In this document: piece by piece, positions 18,008-26,925 of the stretch
Numbering within the stretch: the first letter of the stretch is position 1
Layout: the number at the start of each line of letters is the position of its first letter
Source of the DNA: HK1 sp965202875
GTDB lineage: Bacteria; Pseudomonadota; Gammaproteobacteria; HK1
DNA length: 64,000 nucleotides
Reading direction: 5' to 3'
NCBI GenBank assembly: GCA_965202875.1
Contig: OZ241870.1
Span: 4,898,001-4,962,000, forward strand
Program-made: the position numbers and the translations under genes
Notes under the pieces: generated by a model
The model's database searches: none
Told to the model about the DNA's origin: nothing
What the model saw: only the letters and a program-made list of their open reading frames with translations

Positions 18008-19100
18008 TCCGTCCAGCGTCACGACATCCTCTCCGCCGGGCGGCAATGCGGCGCGGACTTCGAGCAGGGACGTGCCGTGGGGCAACGGGGTGACTTGGTT
18101 GCGCCCCTTGGATGCCCGGCAGCACCCGGCCGTTTCGCACCGTCGGATGGAGAAGCCCCTCCGGGATCCCCCACGCTTCGGCTTCCGAAGGCCGCAGGTG
18201 GAAGAACCCGTTGGCGCCGCTGACGTATCCGATCCCGATGGAGGCGACGTCGCCGAACCGTAGCGAATCCGGGTGCGAGGCCGCCGCCCGGTAGAGCTCG
18301 CGGACCTTCCCGGGCAGCAGGTAGGGGCGAAGGCGGCGGTTCCACGACGTGCGCCATTCACGGGCCGGCACCGCAACCGCCTCGCGGGGCAGCTCCACCG
18401 GCGGCTTGAACCGGTCGAGCACGCTGAAGCGGAGCTCCGCGGTCCTGCCCCCGAGTCCCATCGGGGCCTGCCCCCGAGTCCCATCGGGGATCCCGCCGCC
18501 GAAGCCGCCGGCGTGGAGCAGCCAGCAATCCTCGGAGAGCTCCGGAAACAGCTTCGTGCGCACCGCGACGATCCGCACCTCGTCGAAATGCTCGATGAGG
18601 TAGTCGAGCAGGGGTGCGGCATACGGGGCATGGCCGATGGCCGCGGGGACGACGAAGGCCATGCGCCCGCCGGGCTTCAGCAGGCTCGCCGTCGCCACCA
18701 GGAACGGCGCCCAGGAGGCGGTGAGCCCCGAAAACCTCGCGCCCAGGCCGGCGCACAGTGCGAGGGCGCGCTTGCGCACCTCGCCGTTGAAGGTCTGGTA
18801 GCGGATGAAGGGAGGGTTGCCCGCGGCGCATTCGAAGCGCTCGCGGGTGCGCGCGGCCCAGGCGAAGAACTCGCCCTGGTGGACGCAGGCCCGGGGAGCC
18901 CGGCCCATCGCCACGGCCGCGGCCCCGGCGTCCTGCTCGACGCCGAAGCTGTTCCGGTGGGTGGCGATGAAGCGTCCGTCTCCGCAGGAGGGGTCGAGCA
19001 TCCGGTCGCCGTCTTTGCGGACCGCCCACCGGACGAGGTTCGCAACGACAACGTCCGGCGTGTAGTAGGCGCCGGCCTGCTTTTGCGAGAGGCGGGTCAT
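17607..19100 (-). CDS. N6-adenine DNA methylase, C-terminus replaced
   Basis: 497 aa as read. Starts MTRLSQKQAGAYYTP. SAM-binding motif MLDPSCGDGRF near residue 35, catalytic NPPFIRY near 96, and the GGRMAFVVPAAIGH strand, all typical of class I N6-adenine methylases of restriction systems. Homology-like sequence stops near residue 335 (TVRNGRVLPGIQG, about 18100). Beyond that the frame is arginine-rich nonsense overlapping the Fic gene in another frame. The expected target-recognition domain of about 200 residues is missing, so a deletion seems to have joined this gene to Fic. Probably non-functional in sequence recognition. Confidence 0.7.
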   Translation of the reverse strand: MTRLSQKQAGAYYTPDVVVANLVRWAVRKDGDRMLDPSCGDGRFIATHRNSFGVEQDAGAAAVAMGRAPRACVHQGEFFAWAARTRERFECAAGNPPFIRYQTFNGEVRKRALALCAGLGARFSGLTASWAPFLVATASLLKPGGRMAFVVPAAIGHAPYAAPLLDYLIEHFDEVRIVAVRTKLFPELSEDCWLLHAGGFGGGIPDGTRGQAPMGLGGRTAELRFSVLDRFKPPVELPREAVAVPAREWRTSWNRRLRPYLLPGKVRELYRAAASHPDSLRFGDVASIGIGYVSGANGFFHLRPSEAEAWGIPEGLLHPTVRNGRVLPGIQGAQPSHPVAPRHVPARSPRRIAARRRGCRDAGRNARVQPACRADRVPCPVLPAKPGRCAHRTRPRARCVGPASLPPRRRPWRHGRRSPGRRLPLHRSGAGRGRHRRDDARGRFQRARARPLRDAGPRPRPSPERLSRGSAHTPDVGHDARPRPRPLSRPARTPGRR

Positions 19101-19225
19101 CGGGGCGCCCCGCGCTTATCCTCGATGGAGGGAGCGATGGATGGATGTGTCGATCGGCGGCGGCGGAGGAGCTGCGGTGCAGCTATTCGACCCGCGTCGT
19201 TCGACCCGATGCACCACGCCGTCCT

Positions 19226-20539
19226 TCAGCCGTCGAGATGCTCCATCCGGATGTGCGTCACGCGGCCCTCGACGACCGGCAGCGCCTCGATCCGTGCAAC
19301 CGCCTCGCGTATCTGCCGTTCGCGCACGCGATGGGTCAGCATCACGAGCTTCGCCTGGGAGGCGCCGCGCGGTGGCTCGGGCTGCACCACCGCCTCAATG
19401 CTGATCCCCGCTTCGCCGAAGATGGTCGCGATCTCGGCCAGGACGCCGGGCCGGTCCGAGGCCAGCATCTTCAGGTAGAACGCGGTCTCCGCCTCTTCGA
19501 TGGACACCACCGGCACCGTCGCCAGGGCGTCGGGCTGGAACGCGAGGTGGGGCACGCGATTGGTCGGATCCGTGGTCAGGGTGCGCACCACGTCCACGAG
19601 ATCCGCGACCACCGCGGAGGCGGTCGGCTCGGCGCCGGCCCCGGGGCCGTTGTAGAGGGTTCGGCCCACCGCATCGCCCTTGACCAGCACCGCGTTCATG
19701 ACCCCGTTGACGTTCGCGATCAGCTCTCGCTCCGGGACCAGCGTCGGGTGCACCCGCATCTCCACCCCGGCCCCGGTGCGGCGCGCAATCCCGAGGTGCT
19801 TGATGCGGTAGCCGAGCTGCTCGGCGTAGCCGACGTCTTCCGGCGTCACCCGGGTGATGCCCTCCGTATGCACGCGCTCGAAATCGAGCGGCATGCCGAA
19901 CGCGATGGCGGCGAGGATCGCGAGCTTGTGCGCAGCGTCGATCCCCTCGACGTCGAAGGTGGGGTCGGCCTCCGCGTAGCCGAGCCGTTGCGCCTCGCCG
20001 AGGACGTCGGCGAACGCGGCGCCGCGCTCGCGCATCTCGGTCAGGATGAAGTTGCTGGTGCCGTTGATGATCCCCGCCAGCCACTCGATCCGGTTCCCGG
20101 CCAGCCCTTCGCGCAACGCCTTGATGATCGGGATCCCGCCGGCCACCGCGGCTTCGAACGCCACCATCACCCCGCGCGCGTGCGCGGCCTCGAAGATCGC
20201 GTTGCCGTGCATCGCGATGAGCGCCTTGTTCGCGGTGACCACGTGCTTGCCGCGTTCGATGGCTTCGAGGACGAGCCGGCGGGCGGGATCGATGCCGCCG
20301 ATCAGCTCGACGACCACGTCGATGTCCGGGTCCCGGATGATCTCGCCGGGATCGGTGGTCAGGGGGAGCCCGGCGGTCGCGCAGATCCGCTCCTTGCCGA
20401 GCGACCGTGCCGCCGCCCGCGCGACCACCACGTCACGTCCCGCCCGGCGCGCGACCTCCTCGCCGTTGCGCCTCAGCACGTTGACGGTGCCGCCGCCGAC
20501 GGTTCCGAGGCCGAGCACGCCGATCCGGACCGGGGTCAT
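19226..20539 (-). CDS. hom: homoserine dehydrogenase with ACT domain
   Basis: 437 aa. Reduces aspartate semialdehyde to homoserine with NAD(P)H, feeding methionine and threonine synthesis. Dinucleotide-binding GLGTVGGGTV at residues 9-18, VTANKALIA near 100, GIINGTSNFIL near 158, the EADPTFDVEGIDAAHK catalytic block near 192, and a C-terminal ACT domain (DRPGVLAEIATIF, about 350-430) for threonine feedback. Monofunctional (no aspartokinase) and full length. metA lies 6.4 kb away on the same strand, in the same pathway but not the same operon. Confidence 0.96.
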   Translation of the reverse strand: MTPVRIGVLGLGTVGGGTVNVLRRNGEEVARRAGRDVVVARAAARSLGKERICATAGLPLTTDPGEIIRDPDIDVVVELIGGIDPARRLVLEAIERGKHVVTANKALIAMHGNAIFEAAHARGVMVAFEAAVAGGIPIIKALREGLAGNRIEWLAGIINGTSNFILTEMRERGAAFADVLGEAQRLGYAEADPTFDVEGIDAAHKLAILAAIAFGMPLDFERVHTEGITRVTPEDVGYAEQLGYRIKHLGIARRTGAGVEMRVHPTLVPERELIANVNGVMNAVLVKGDAVGRTLYNGPGAGAEPTASAVVADLVDVVRTLTTDPTNRVPHLAFQPDALATVPVVSIEEAETAFYLKMLASDRPGVLAEIATIFGEAGISIEAVVQPEPPRGASQAKLVMLTHRVRERQIREAVARIEALPVVEGRVTHIRMEHLDG

Positions 20540-21014
20540 TCGCGCAATCTCCGTTGTCCGAGCCGCCCGTGACGGTCCGGCGGCAGTTCGTCATGGTGGC
20601 AGGTGGGGGTGCGGGTGCCCATCATGAGAGGTCCTCGCAGGTCACTGTGGCAGGGCGCCGCGACGTTTCCTCGGCGGCCAGCGAGGCCGCGCCGTCGCCG
20701 TCCGGGCTTCGTCGTGCAGACCGCAGACACCCGGCCGTTCCGACGAATGCAGCATGGCGTCTTCACGGCAGGGCCGAGGCTGTTCATTGTCACCCACCGG
20801 ACACCCGGCGCGGAAGGCATCGCTCAATCCGCGAACGCCCGGGAAGCGAAGGGGGCAACAGGTCCGTTGCCGATGCAGGATTCGATCTCGATCCGCACAG
20901 TAGCGTCATTTGATCCATGTCGAAAACGCCCGGCAGCCGGAGTGCGCCAAGCCCGCCGTGCCGCCCGTGATGCTATGCTCGAAACATCTTCTGCGATCCT
21001 GGTGGACCCGAAGC
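20540..21014. other. intergenic region between divergent hom and tldD
   Basis: 475 bp. No gene, RNA or repeat recognised. It must contain the promoters of both flanking genes, but no clear -35/-10 pair was chosen. Confidence 0.4.
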
Positions 21015-22466
21015 ATGAATCAGGCACTCGACATCGCCCGCAACGACATCCTCGGCCCCGTTGGCCTCTCCGAGACCGACCTCGAATCCACCCTGGGCCG
21101 GTTGCGCGAACACGCCGTCGACGAGGCGGAGCTCTACTTCGAATCGACGCGCTCCGAGGCGTGGGTGCTCGAAGACGGCATCGTGAAGGAGGGCGCCCAC
21201 AACATCGAGCAGGGTGTCGGGGTGCGCGCGGTGAGCGGCGAGAAGAGCGGATTCGCGTACTCCGACGAGGTCGCGTTCGAGGCTCTCGCGCACGCGGCGT
21301 CGGCCGCGCGCAGCATCGCCCGCGGAGGCGGGGACGGCTCCGTCCAGGCTTGGCGCGGCTCTCCCGCGCCCGCGCTCTACTCGCCGGTCGACCCGATCGA
21401 GTCGTTCGGCGAGGACGCCCGCATCGCACTGCTGGAGCGCGCCGACACGGAGGCCCGGCGCATCGACCCGCACGTGCAGCAGGTGATCGTCAGCCTCGCT
21501 GGCGAGTACAGCCGGATCCTCGTCGCATCCAGCGACGGCACCCTCGCCGGCGACGTGCGTCCTCTGGTGCGGATGAACGTGAGCGTCATCGTCGAACGCG
21601 ACGGGCGGCGCGAGCACGCCTCGGCCGGTGGGGGCGGGCGCTACGACTACCGCTACTTCACCGATGACGAGGACCGCGCCGGCGCATACGCGCGCGAGGC
21701 GGTGCGTCAGGCCCTCGTCAACCTCGATGCGGATCCCGCGCCGGCCGGCACGATGACCGTGGTGCTCGGGCCGGGCTGGCCCGGCGTGCTGCTGCACGAG
21801 GCGATCGGGCACGGACTCGAAGGCGACTTCAACCGCAAGGGCAGCTCGGCGTTCGCCGGGCGCATCGGCGAACGGGTCGCGAGCGAGCAGTGCACGGTGG
21901 TCGACGACGGGACCCTGGAACGCCGCCGCGGATCGCTCACCGTCGACGACGAAGGCACCCCCACCCGGTGCACGACCCTCATCGAAGGCGGGATCCTGAA
22001 GGGCTACCTGCAGGACAAGATGAACGCGCGCCTCATGGGCACGGCATCCACCGGCAACGGGCGGCGCGAATCCTACGCCCACCTGCCGATGCCCCGCATG
22101 ACCAACACCTACATGCTCCCCGGCGGGTACGAGCGCGAGGAGATCATCGCGTCGGTGGACAAGGGGCTGTACGCGGTGAGCTTCGGCGGCGGGCAGGTGG
22201 ACATCACGTCCGGGAAGTTCGTCTTCTCCGCGAGCGAGGCGTACCTGATCGAGGACGGCAAGGTCACGCGGCCGGTCAAGGGCGCGACCCTCATCGGCAA
22301 CGGACCCGACGTCCTGACCCGCGTGAACATGGTCGGCAACGATCTGGAGCTCGACTGGGGCGTCGGGGTGTGCGGCAAGGAGGGCCAGAGCGTCCCGGTG
22401 GGGGTCGGGCAACCGACGTTGCGCATCGACGGACTGACGGTAGGGGGGACGAACGTCGAGGGGTAG
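21015..22466 (+). CDS. tldD: metalloprotease TldD
   Basis: 483 aa from the ATG at 21015; an upstream in-frame ATG at 20910 adds residues with no family resemblance. TldD forms a heterodimer with TldE/PmbA that degrades unfolded peptides (CcdA) and removes leaders of microcin-type peptides. Metal-binding HEAIGHGLEGDF near residue 258 gives the HEXXXH site; the TRCTTLIEGGILKGYLQDK and SFGGGQVDITSGKFVFSASEA blocks follow, with the C-terminal GQPTLRIDGLTVGGT. Full length. No tldE/pmbA is visible nearby. Confidence 0.96.
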   Translation: MNQALDIARNDILGPVGLSETDLESTLGRLREHAVDEAELYFESTRSEAWVLEDGIVKEGAHNIEQGVGVRAVSGEKSGFAYSDEVAFEALAHAASAARSIARGGGDGSVQAWRGSPAPALYSPVDPIESFGEDARIALLERADTEARRIDPHVQQVIVSLAGEYSRILVASSDGTLAGDVRPLVRMNVSVIVERDGRREHASAGGGGRYDYRYFTDDEDRAGAYAREAVRQALVNLDADPAPAGTMTVVLGPGWPGVLLHEAIGHGLEGDFNRKGSSAFAGRIGERVASEQCTVVDDGTLERRRGSLTVDDEGTPTRCTTLIEGGILKGYLQDKMNARLMGTASTGNGRRESYAHLPMPRMTNTYMLPGGYEREEIIASVDKGLYAVSFGGGQVDITSGKFVFSASEAYLIEDGKVTRPVKGATLIGNGPDVLTRVNMVGNDLELDWGVGVCGKEGQSVPVGVGQPTLRIDGLTVGGTNVEG

Positions 22467-22721
22467 AGGCACGGGCGGCGAATCACCACGGCCGCATACC
22501 ACGGGTTGCGTCAACCGCTCCGCGCGTCCTCGCCGGGCGGTGGCGGCGCACTGCATGTCTCCGGAGGCGCTTCCACCCGGCCAACGTCGGCTCCATCCAC
22601 GGCCGCCACCCGCGCCGGCAGCGACAGAATGGACGAGTCGTTCCTTCCCGTCCTGCAGGGCGAGGACGGCTGCCGGAGCCCGTTCCTGGACGGTGGTGCC
22701 GGCGCCGAAGACACTCCCCTC

Positions 22722-23687
22722 TCATTCCACCACGACGTACCGGTCGGGCAGGTTTCCGGGCCTGTACCGGTTGCCCGGATCGTCCATGCGCTCGAACACG
22801 CTCTTGTGGATCCGCGCTCCCTCCGGGATCTTTCGCGTGCGGCTGCCGCGGATCTTCCAGAATCCGGTACAGGAAGGGTGCAGTGCGCCGTGCGGGTCGG
22901 GTCGGCGTGCGGCAAGCTCGCGCTCCCTGATTCGGAGCCCGCACGCGGCGGCCCTGCCGAGCATCCAGTGCAGCGCGACGTTCGAGAGGCCCCGCTCCTC
23001 GTACCACCCGCCCACGTCGGAATGGGATCCCGCGAACCACACCTGCTCGATGGCCTGGCCCGGGAGGGCGTTGGCCTCGTCCCACGTGCACGGCGGAAAG
23101 TCCCAGCGCCTTTCGTCGATCGACAAGGCGTGGCACCCGAACGCCACGTCGGGGTTGAGCTTGGCGTCGTGAAAGCGCTTTCCCGCGTTGAGCACCAGCG
23201 ATTCCACGGTATCCCATACCCCGACGAACCGGACCGGGCAGCGGCGCCCGAAGGCCTCGCGGAATCCGCCGGCCACGTCCTCGTTGCTCCGGGTGTTGTA
23301 GATCCTGGACGCATACTCGACGAGGTTGTCGTGGCCTGCGCCCAGCAGCCCGGACTTGTAGAGCATCCCGGCCAGCGAGCGCACGGTGAAGGCGCCGCGG
23401 CTGAACCCGAACAGGTAGACGTGGTCGCCCTCGTCGTAGCGGCCCATGAGGTAGCGGTAGGCGTCTTCGACGTTCTTCTGCAGGCCGTATCCGGTGGCCT
23501 GGTCGCTCAGGGCGCGGAGCGCTTTGCTCTCCTCGTGGTACTCCCAGCCACCGGTGCCGATGCCGGGGTCGTAGTACGCGGCCTGCCCTTCGTCTTTTTC
23601 AGCCAGTACGAAGGTCTCCACGACGTTCGTGTTGTTGCGCCCGTACTCGTTGCCGGTCCCGTCGCAGCAGATGACGATGTTCTTCAT
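22722..23687 (-). CDS. DUF2235 alpha/beta hydrolase (T6SS Tle1-like phospholipase family)
   Basis: 321 aa from the ATG at 23687, preceded by GGGGAG; the longer frame lacks this signal. Starts KNIVICCDGTGNEYG, the DUF2235 signature. Nucleophile elbow LFGFSRGAF near residue 100, then VGVWDTVES and the acid/histidine region VWFAGSHSDVGGWYEERGLSN near 205. DUF2235 contains Tle1 phospholipase effectors, but also many stand-alone hydrolases. No T6SS gene or VgrG/immunity partner is nearby, so a non-effector role is equally possible. No signal peptide. Divergent from xthA. Confidence 0.85.
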   Translation of the reverse strand: MKNIVICCDGTGNEYGRNNTNVVETFVLAEKDEGQAAYYDPGIGTGGWEYHEESKALRALSDQATGYGLQKNVEDAYRYLMGRYDEGDHVYLFGFSRGAFTVRSLAGMLYKSGLLGAGHDNLVEYASRIYNTRSNEDVAGGFREAFGRRCPVRFVGVWDTVESLVLNAGKRFHDAKLNPDVAFGCHALSIDERRWDFPPCTWDEANALPGQAIEQVWFAGSHSDVGGWYEERGLSNVALHWMLGRAAACGLRIRERELAARRPDPHGALHPSCTGFWKIRGSRTRKIPEGARIHKSVFERMDDPGNRYRPGNLPDRYVVVE

Positions 23688-23941
23688 CGGGCTCCCCGTT
23701 CGTGCGGCGGCAGATCCCGCACCAGGCGCACGATAACGCAGGACGCAGAAGCTGCGCATTCCGGTATGGTGTACGGGGGATTGGTGGGAGCCGAGGGGAT
23801 CGGCTCGTTGCGGGGTGATGGCGCCACCGGGCCGCGACAATCGTCCGCCGCCGCCACGCCCGGCGCGCGGCAGGACGTACTTCAAGCCATCGGGATGTTC
23901 AACCCCGCGCAGAGCGAGGGAGAGGCCGTGAGGGAGGAGCC

Positions 23942-24715
23942 ATGCGGATCGTGAGCTGGAACGTCAACGGTTTGCGGGCGTGTGCGAAGAAGGGGTTTCT
24001 GGAGGCGCTCGCGCGGTCGGAGGCGGACGTCGTGGGCATACAGGAAGTGCGGGCGTTCGAGGCGCAGATTCCTGAAGCGGTGCGCTCGCCGGAGGGCTGG
24101 CACACGTACTTCGTCCCCGCCGAGCGCGCGGGTTTCAGCGGCATCGGGCTGTACACGAAGGCGGCGCCCGACCGCTACGAGGATTCCCTCGGGGAGCCGC
24201 GCTTCGACGCCGAAGGCCGGTACCAGCTCGCGCGTTTCGGCAGGACCGTCGTGGTCAACGCCTACTTCCCGAACGGCAGCGGAAAGGATCGGGACAACAG
24301 CCGCGTCCCCTACAAGCTCGACTTCTACCGCGCGGTGTTCGATCGCGTGGAACGCCTGTGCCGCCGCCACCCCGTGTTCGTCATCGGGGACTGGAACACC
24401 GCTCACAAGGAGATCGACCTCGCCCGTCCCGAGGGGAATCGCAAGAACAGCGGCTTTCTCCCCGAGGAGCGCGCGGAAGTGGACCGCTGGCTGGCGGCCG
24501 GGTGGATCGATACGTTTCGCAAGCGCAACCCCGAAGCGGGCGGGCAGTACACCTGGTGGACGCAAAGGGGCGGAGCGCGCGCGAGGAACGTCGGGTGGCG
24601 CATCGACTACGTGCTCGCCTCGCCCGGGGCGATGCGGCGGGTACGGGATGCGTTCATCTGGCCGCACGTGACGGGATCGGATCACTGTCCCGTCGGAGTC
24701 GATGTCGAGGATTGA
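23942..24715 (+). CDS. xthA: exodeoxyribonuclease III
   Basis: 257 aa, full length for the ExoIII/AP-endonuclease family. Mg-binding SWNVNGLRAC at residues 5-14 and IQEVR near 33; catalytic YFPNGSGKDRDNSR near 109, GDWNTAHKEIDLARP near 150, and the C-terminal RIDYVLAS and GSDHCPVG blocks. Repairs abasic sites and digests 3' ends. Its ATG follows a GGAGG 5-6 bases upstream. Confidence 0.96.
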   Translation: MRIVSWNVNGLRACAKKGFLEALARSEADVVGIQEVRAFEAQIPEAVRSPEGWHTYFVPAERAGFSGIGLYTKAAPDRYEDSLGEPRFDAEGRYQLARFGRTVVVNAYFPNGSGKDRDNSRVPYKLDFYRAVFDRVERLCRRHPVFVIGDWNTAHKEIDLARPEGNRKNSGFLPEERAEVDRWLAAGWIDTFRKRNPEAGGQYTWWTQRGGARARNVGWRIDYVLASPGAMRRVRDAFIWPHVTGSDHCPVGVDVED

Positions 24716-24859
24716 AGGCCGGCTTGGAGCGGGGACGGAACGCAGAGCGGGCCGTGACGGGCGACGACGGCCTGCCGCCGGCCCGTGACCGTGACGCCCG
24801 GCCGGCTTGGAAAGCTTCCGGGAAACAGGTCGGTGAGCGCGACAGGACATGATCGGAAG

Positions 24860-25819
24860 ATGCGCGCAATCCAGGTCGTTCGTCTTCTCGACGAGCCGAT
24901 CATCCGCCCCCGCATGGACGGCCGGATGGGCTCGAACGTCAACGGTCCCTCGCTCATCCGGGTCCCGGAGTGGGTTGAGGACCCGCTCGGCCGCTACTAC
25001 CTCTACTTCGCCCATCACAAGGGCGCGTACATCCGCCTCGCCTGCGCCGACGCGCTCACCGGCCCGTGGCGGGTGCACACGCCGGGGACGCTCCCGTTGG
25101 AGGCGTCGCACTTTGCAACCGAGCGCCCGGACCCCGAGAACGTGAGCGAGGGCGCGCGCCGGCAGGCGGCGGAGGCGATCGACCAGGACTACCTTCACCC
25201 GCACGTTGCGTCACCGGACGTACACGTCGACCTCGAGCATCGGGCGATTCGGATGTACTTCCACGGCATGCTCGACGATGGCGAGCAGCGCACCCGGATG
25301 GCGGTGTCCGCGGACGGCCTCACCTTCGAGACCCGCCCCGAGATTCTCGGCAACTCGTACTTCCGCGTCTTTCGACACCGGGGGGGGCACTACGCCCTGG
25401 TCATGCCGGGGGAACTGCGCCGCTCCCGCGACGGGCTCGGCGGCTTCGAGCCGGGTCCCGTCCTGTTCCGCCCCGGGATGCGGCACGCGGCAGTGCGCCT
25501 CGCCGGGGACGTGCTCGACGTCTTCTGGTCGAGGGTCGGCGATGCGCCGGAGTGCATCCTCCATTCGCGGGTCCGGCTTGACGGAGACTGGACGTCGTGG
25601 CGTGACGAGGGCGAGCGCGTGGTACTCGTGCCGGAACACGCCTGGGAAGGGGCCGGCGAGCCGATCGAGCCCTCGGTACGCGGGGAGGTCAACCGTCTCG
25701 TACACCAGCTCCGCGACCCCTGCATCTACGAGGAAGACGGCCGGACGTACCTGCTCTACAGCGGCGGCGGCGAGTCGGGCATCGGCGTCGCCGAAGTCCT
25801 GGGGCTCGGCAGTGGCTGA
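24860..25819 (+). CDS. five-bladed beta-propeller glycosidase-like protein
   Basis: 319 aa from the ATG at 24860; the upstream extension is unlikely. Repeating aromatic/Asp strands typical of GH43/GH32-like propellers: NGPSLIRVPEW, GRYYLYFAHHKGAYIRLA, ADALTGPWRVH, HVASPDVHVD, IRMYFHG and LRDPCIYEEDGRTYLLYSG. The spaced acidic residues fit the propeller active-site pattern, but no family-specific triad can be assigned. No signal peptide. Substrate unknown. 144 bp downstream of xthA, same strand. Confidence 0.6.
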   Translation: MRAIQVVRLLDEPIIRPRMDGRMGSNVNGPSLIRVPEWVEDPLGRYYLYFAHHKGAYIRLACADALTGPWRVHTPGTLPLEASHFATERPDPENVSEGARRQAAEAIDQDYLHPHVASPDVHVDLEHRAIRMYFHGMLDDGEQRTRMAVSADGLTFETRPEILGNSYFRVFRHRGGHYALVMPGELRRSRDGLGGFEPGPVLFRPGMRHAAVRLAGDVLDVFWSRVGDAPECILHSRVRLDGDWTSWRDEGERVVLVPEHAWEGAGEPIEPSVRGEVNRLVHQLRDPCIYEEDGRTYLLYSGGGESGIGVAEVLGLGSG

Positions 25820-25966
25820 GCCGGACGGGAGGTCGTTCCGTGGACGAATGGTCGAGTCGCCAAGGGGTGCGAACGAGCGACCTGCAACGCCCGCCGGCCC
25901 CACCGGTCCCCGGACAGGACGGCTCCGAAAGCGTATCGATGCGGCGCCGCGCGAGCGGCGGCGTCG

Positions 25967-26602
25967 TCACGCCACCCGCATCACGCACACCCGGCCTTCG
26001 ATCCCCACCTTCGCGTGATAGGGGTATGCGGCAAGCGAAAGGATCTCGACCGCCCTCCGCTCGTGCATTTCGTGGAACTTCGCGCCGAAGCCGAGATCGC
26101 CGATGCAGCGCTCGTTCACACACACGCAGAAGATCCCGTCGCGGGCGATGAAGGGAAGGACGCCGTCGAGCGCGCCGGCGCCGATGTGCGCTTCACCGAA
26201 CGAGCCCACGCTGATCGCGGCGTCGTAGCGCCTGCCGTCGAGCGCCGCCGGCTCGTTCAGGTCGAGCTGCAGCAACTCGCGGTACACGCCCTTGGCGCGC
26301 GCTTCGTCGAGCATCGGTTCGGAGAAGTCCGCGCCGTCCACACACGAATAGCCGTGTGTGCGCAGCGCTTCGCCGACGAGGCCGGTGCCGCAGCCGAGAT
26401 CGACGATCCGCGCCGATCGGTCCTCGACGTGCCCGGCGAAGATCCGTGCCGAGATTTCCGGTGCGACGTAGCCGACGGCCTCGCGCAGCACCGTGTCGTA
26501 CTCGCCCGCGCGTTGCCGATAGAACGCGCGGACGTCGTCGGTGGACTTCAGGTCGTAGCAGTGTTGGAGGAAGGCACGGCCTTCGAGCTGGTCCCCGCTC
26601 AT
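25967..26602 (-). CDS. class I SAM-dependent methyltransferase
   Basis: 211 aa from the ATG at 26602, which overlaps by four bases the stop of the secreted-protein gene before it. Motif I IVDLGCGTGLVGEAL near residue 70, acidic loop DGADFSEPMLDEA near 93, and LDLNEPAALDGRRYDAAISVGSF as motifs II/III. Rossmann methyltransferase with helical N-terminal cap (FLQHCYDLKSTDDVRAFYRQ). Last gene of a tight cluster with metA and a P-loop protein. The substrate may be a small thiol or a polyketide-like acid; unknown. Confidence 0.8.
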   Translation of the reverse strand: MSGDQLEGRAFLQHCYDLKSTDDVRAFYRQRAGEYDTVLREAVGYVAPEISARIFAGHVEDRSARIVDLGCGTGLVGEALRTHGYSCVDGADFSEPMLDEARAKGVYRELLQLDLNEPAALDGRRYDAAISVGSFGEAHIGAGALDGVLPFIARDGIFCVCVNERCIGDLGFGAKFHEMHERRAVEILSLAAYPYHAKVGIEGRVCVMRVA

Positions 26603-26925
26603 TGGTTCGCCTGTTCGACTGCCTCGCGGGCAAGCGCGCGGATCCGCCGGAGGTCCTCGGCCGCGTTGGCGACGTACTGCTTCATGCACGTCACGAAGCG
26701 TTCCATCGTGGTGTTGTAGATCTCGACCTTTGCGTTGTAGTCGGCGACCGCCGCCTCGGTGTCGAATGTTTCCGGGCGTTCGGGGACCTGCGGCTTCTCC
26801 CCGCACGCGGGAGCGGGGTAGCCCTCCCCGGGGAGGTTCGAGCCGGCGGCCGCGCCCGCGCACGGCGCGGCGATTGCCAGGACCGCGAGCAGCATGCGCG
26901 CAGCCCGTTTCATGGATGTCGTCAT
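26599..26925 (-). CDS. small secreted or periplasmic protein
   Basis: 108 aa. A signal peptide is visible: KRAAR, then the hydrophobic MLLAVLAIAAPCAGAAA with an AGA-AA cleavage region near residue 27. The mature part has two cysteines (PACGEK and FVTCMKQY, a possible disulfide) and a long amphipathic helix. The ATG at 26925 overlaps the metA stop; an ATG four codons later (26913) is also possible. Its stop overlaps the methyltransferase start by 4 bp. Function unknown. Confidence 0.7.
   Translation of the reverse strand: MTTSMKRAARMLLAVLAIAAPCAGAAAGSNLPGEGYPAPACGEKPQVPERPETFDTEAAVADYNAKVEIYNTTMERFVTCMKQYVANAAEDLRRIRALAREAVEQANQ

Noticed and set aside
1..19100. A complete DISARM system
   Set aside because: drmC is absent, drmB is only a fragment far away, and the DEAD/DEAH helicase is broken; only DISARM-like parts can be claimed.
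22722..23687. T6SS effector assignment for the DUF2235 protein
   Set aside because: No VgrG, Hcp, PAAR or immunity gene is nearby; the family also has non-T6SS members.
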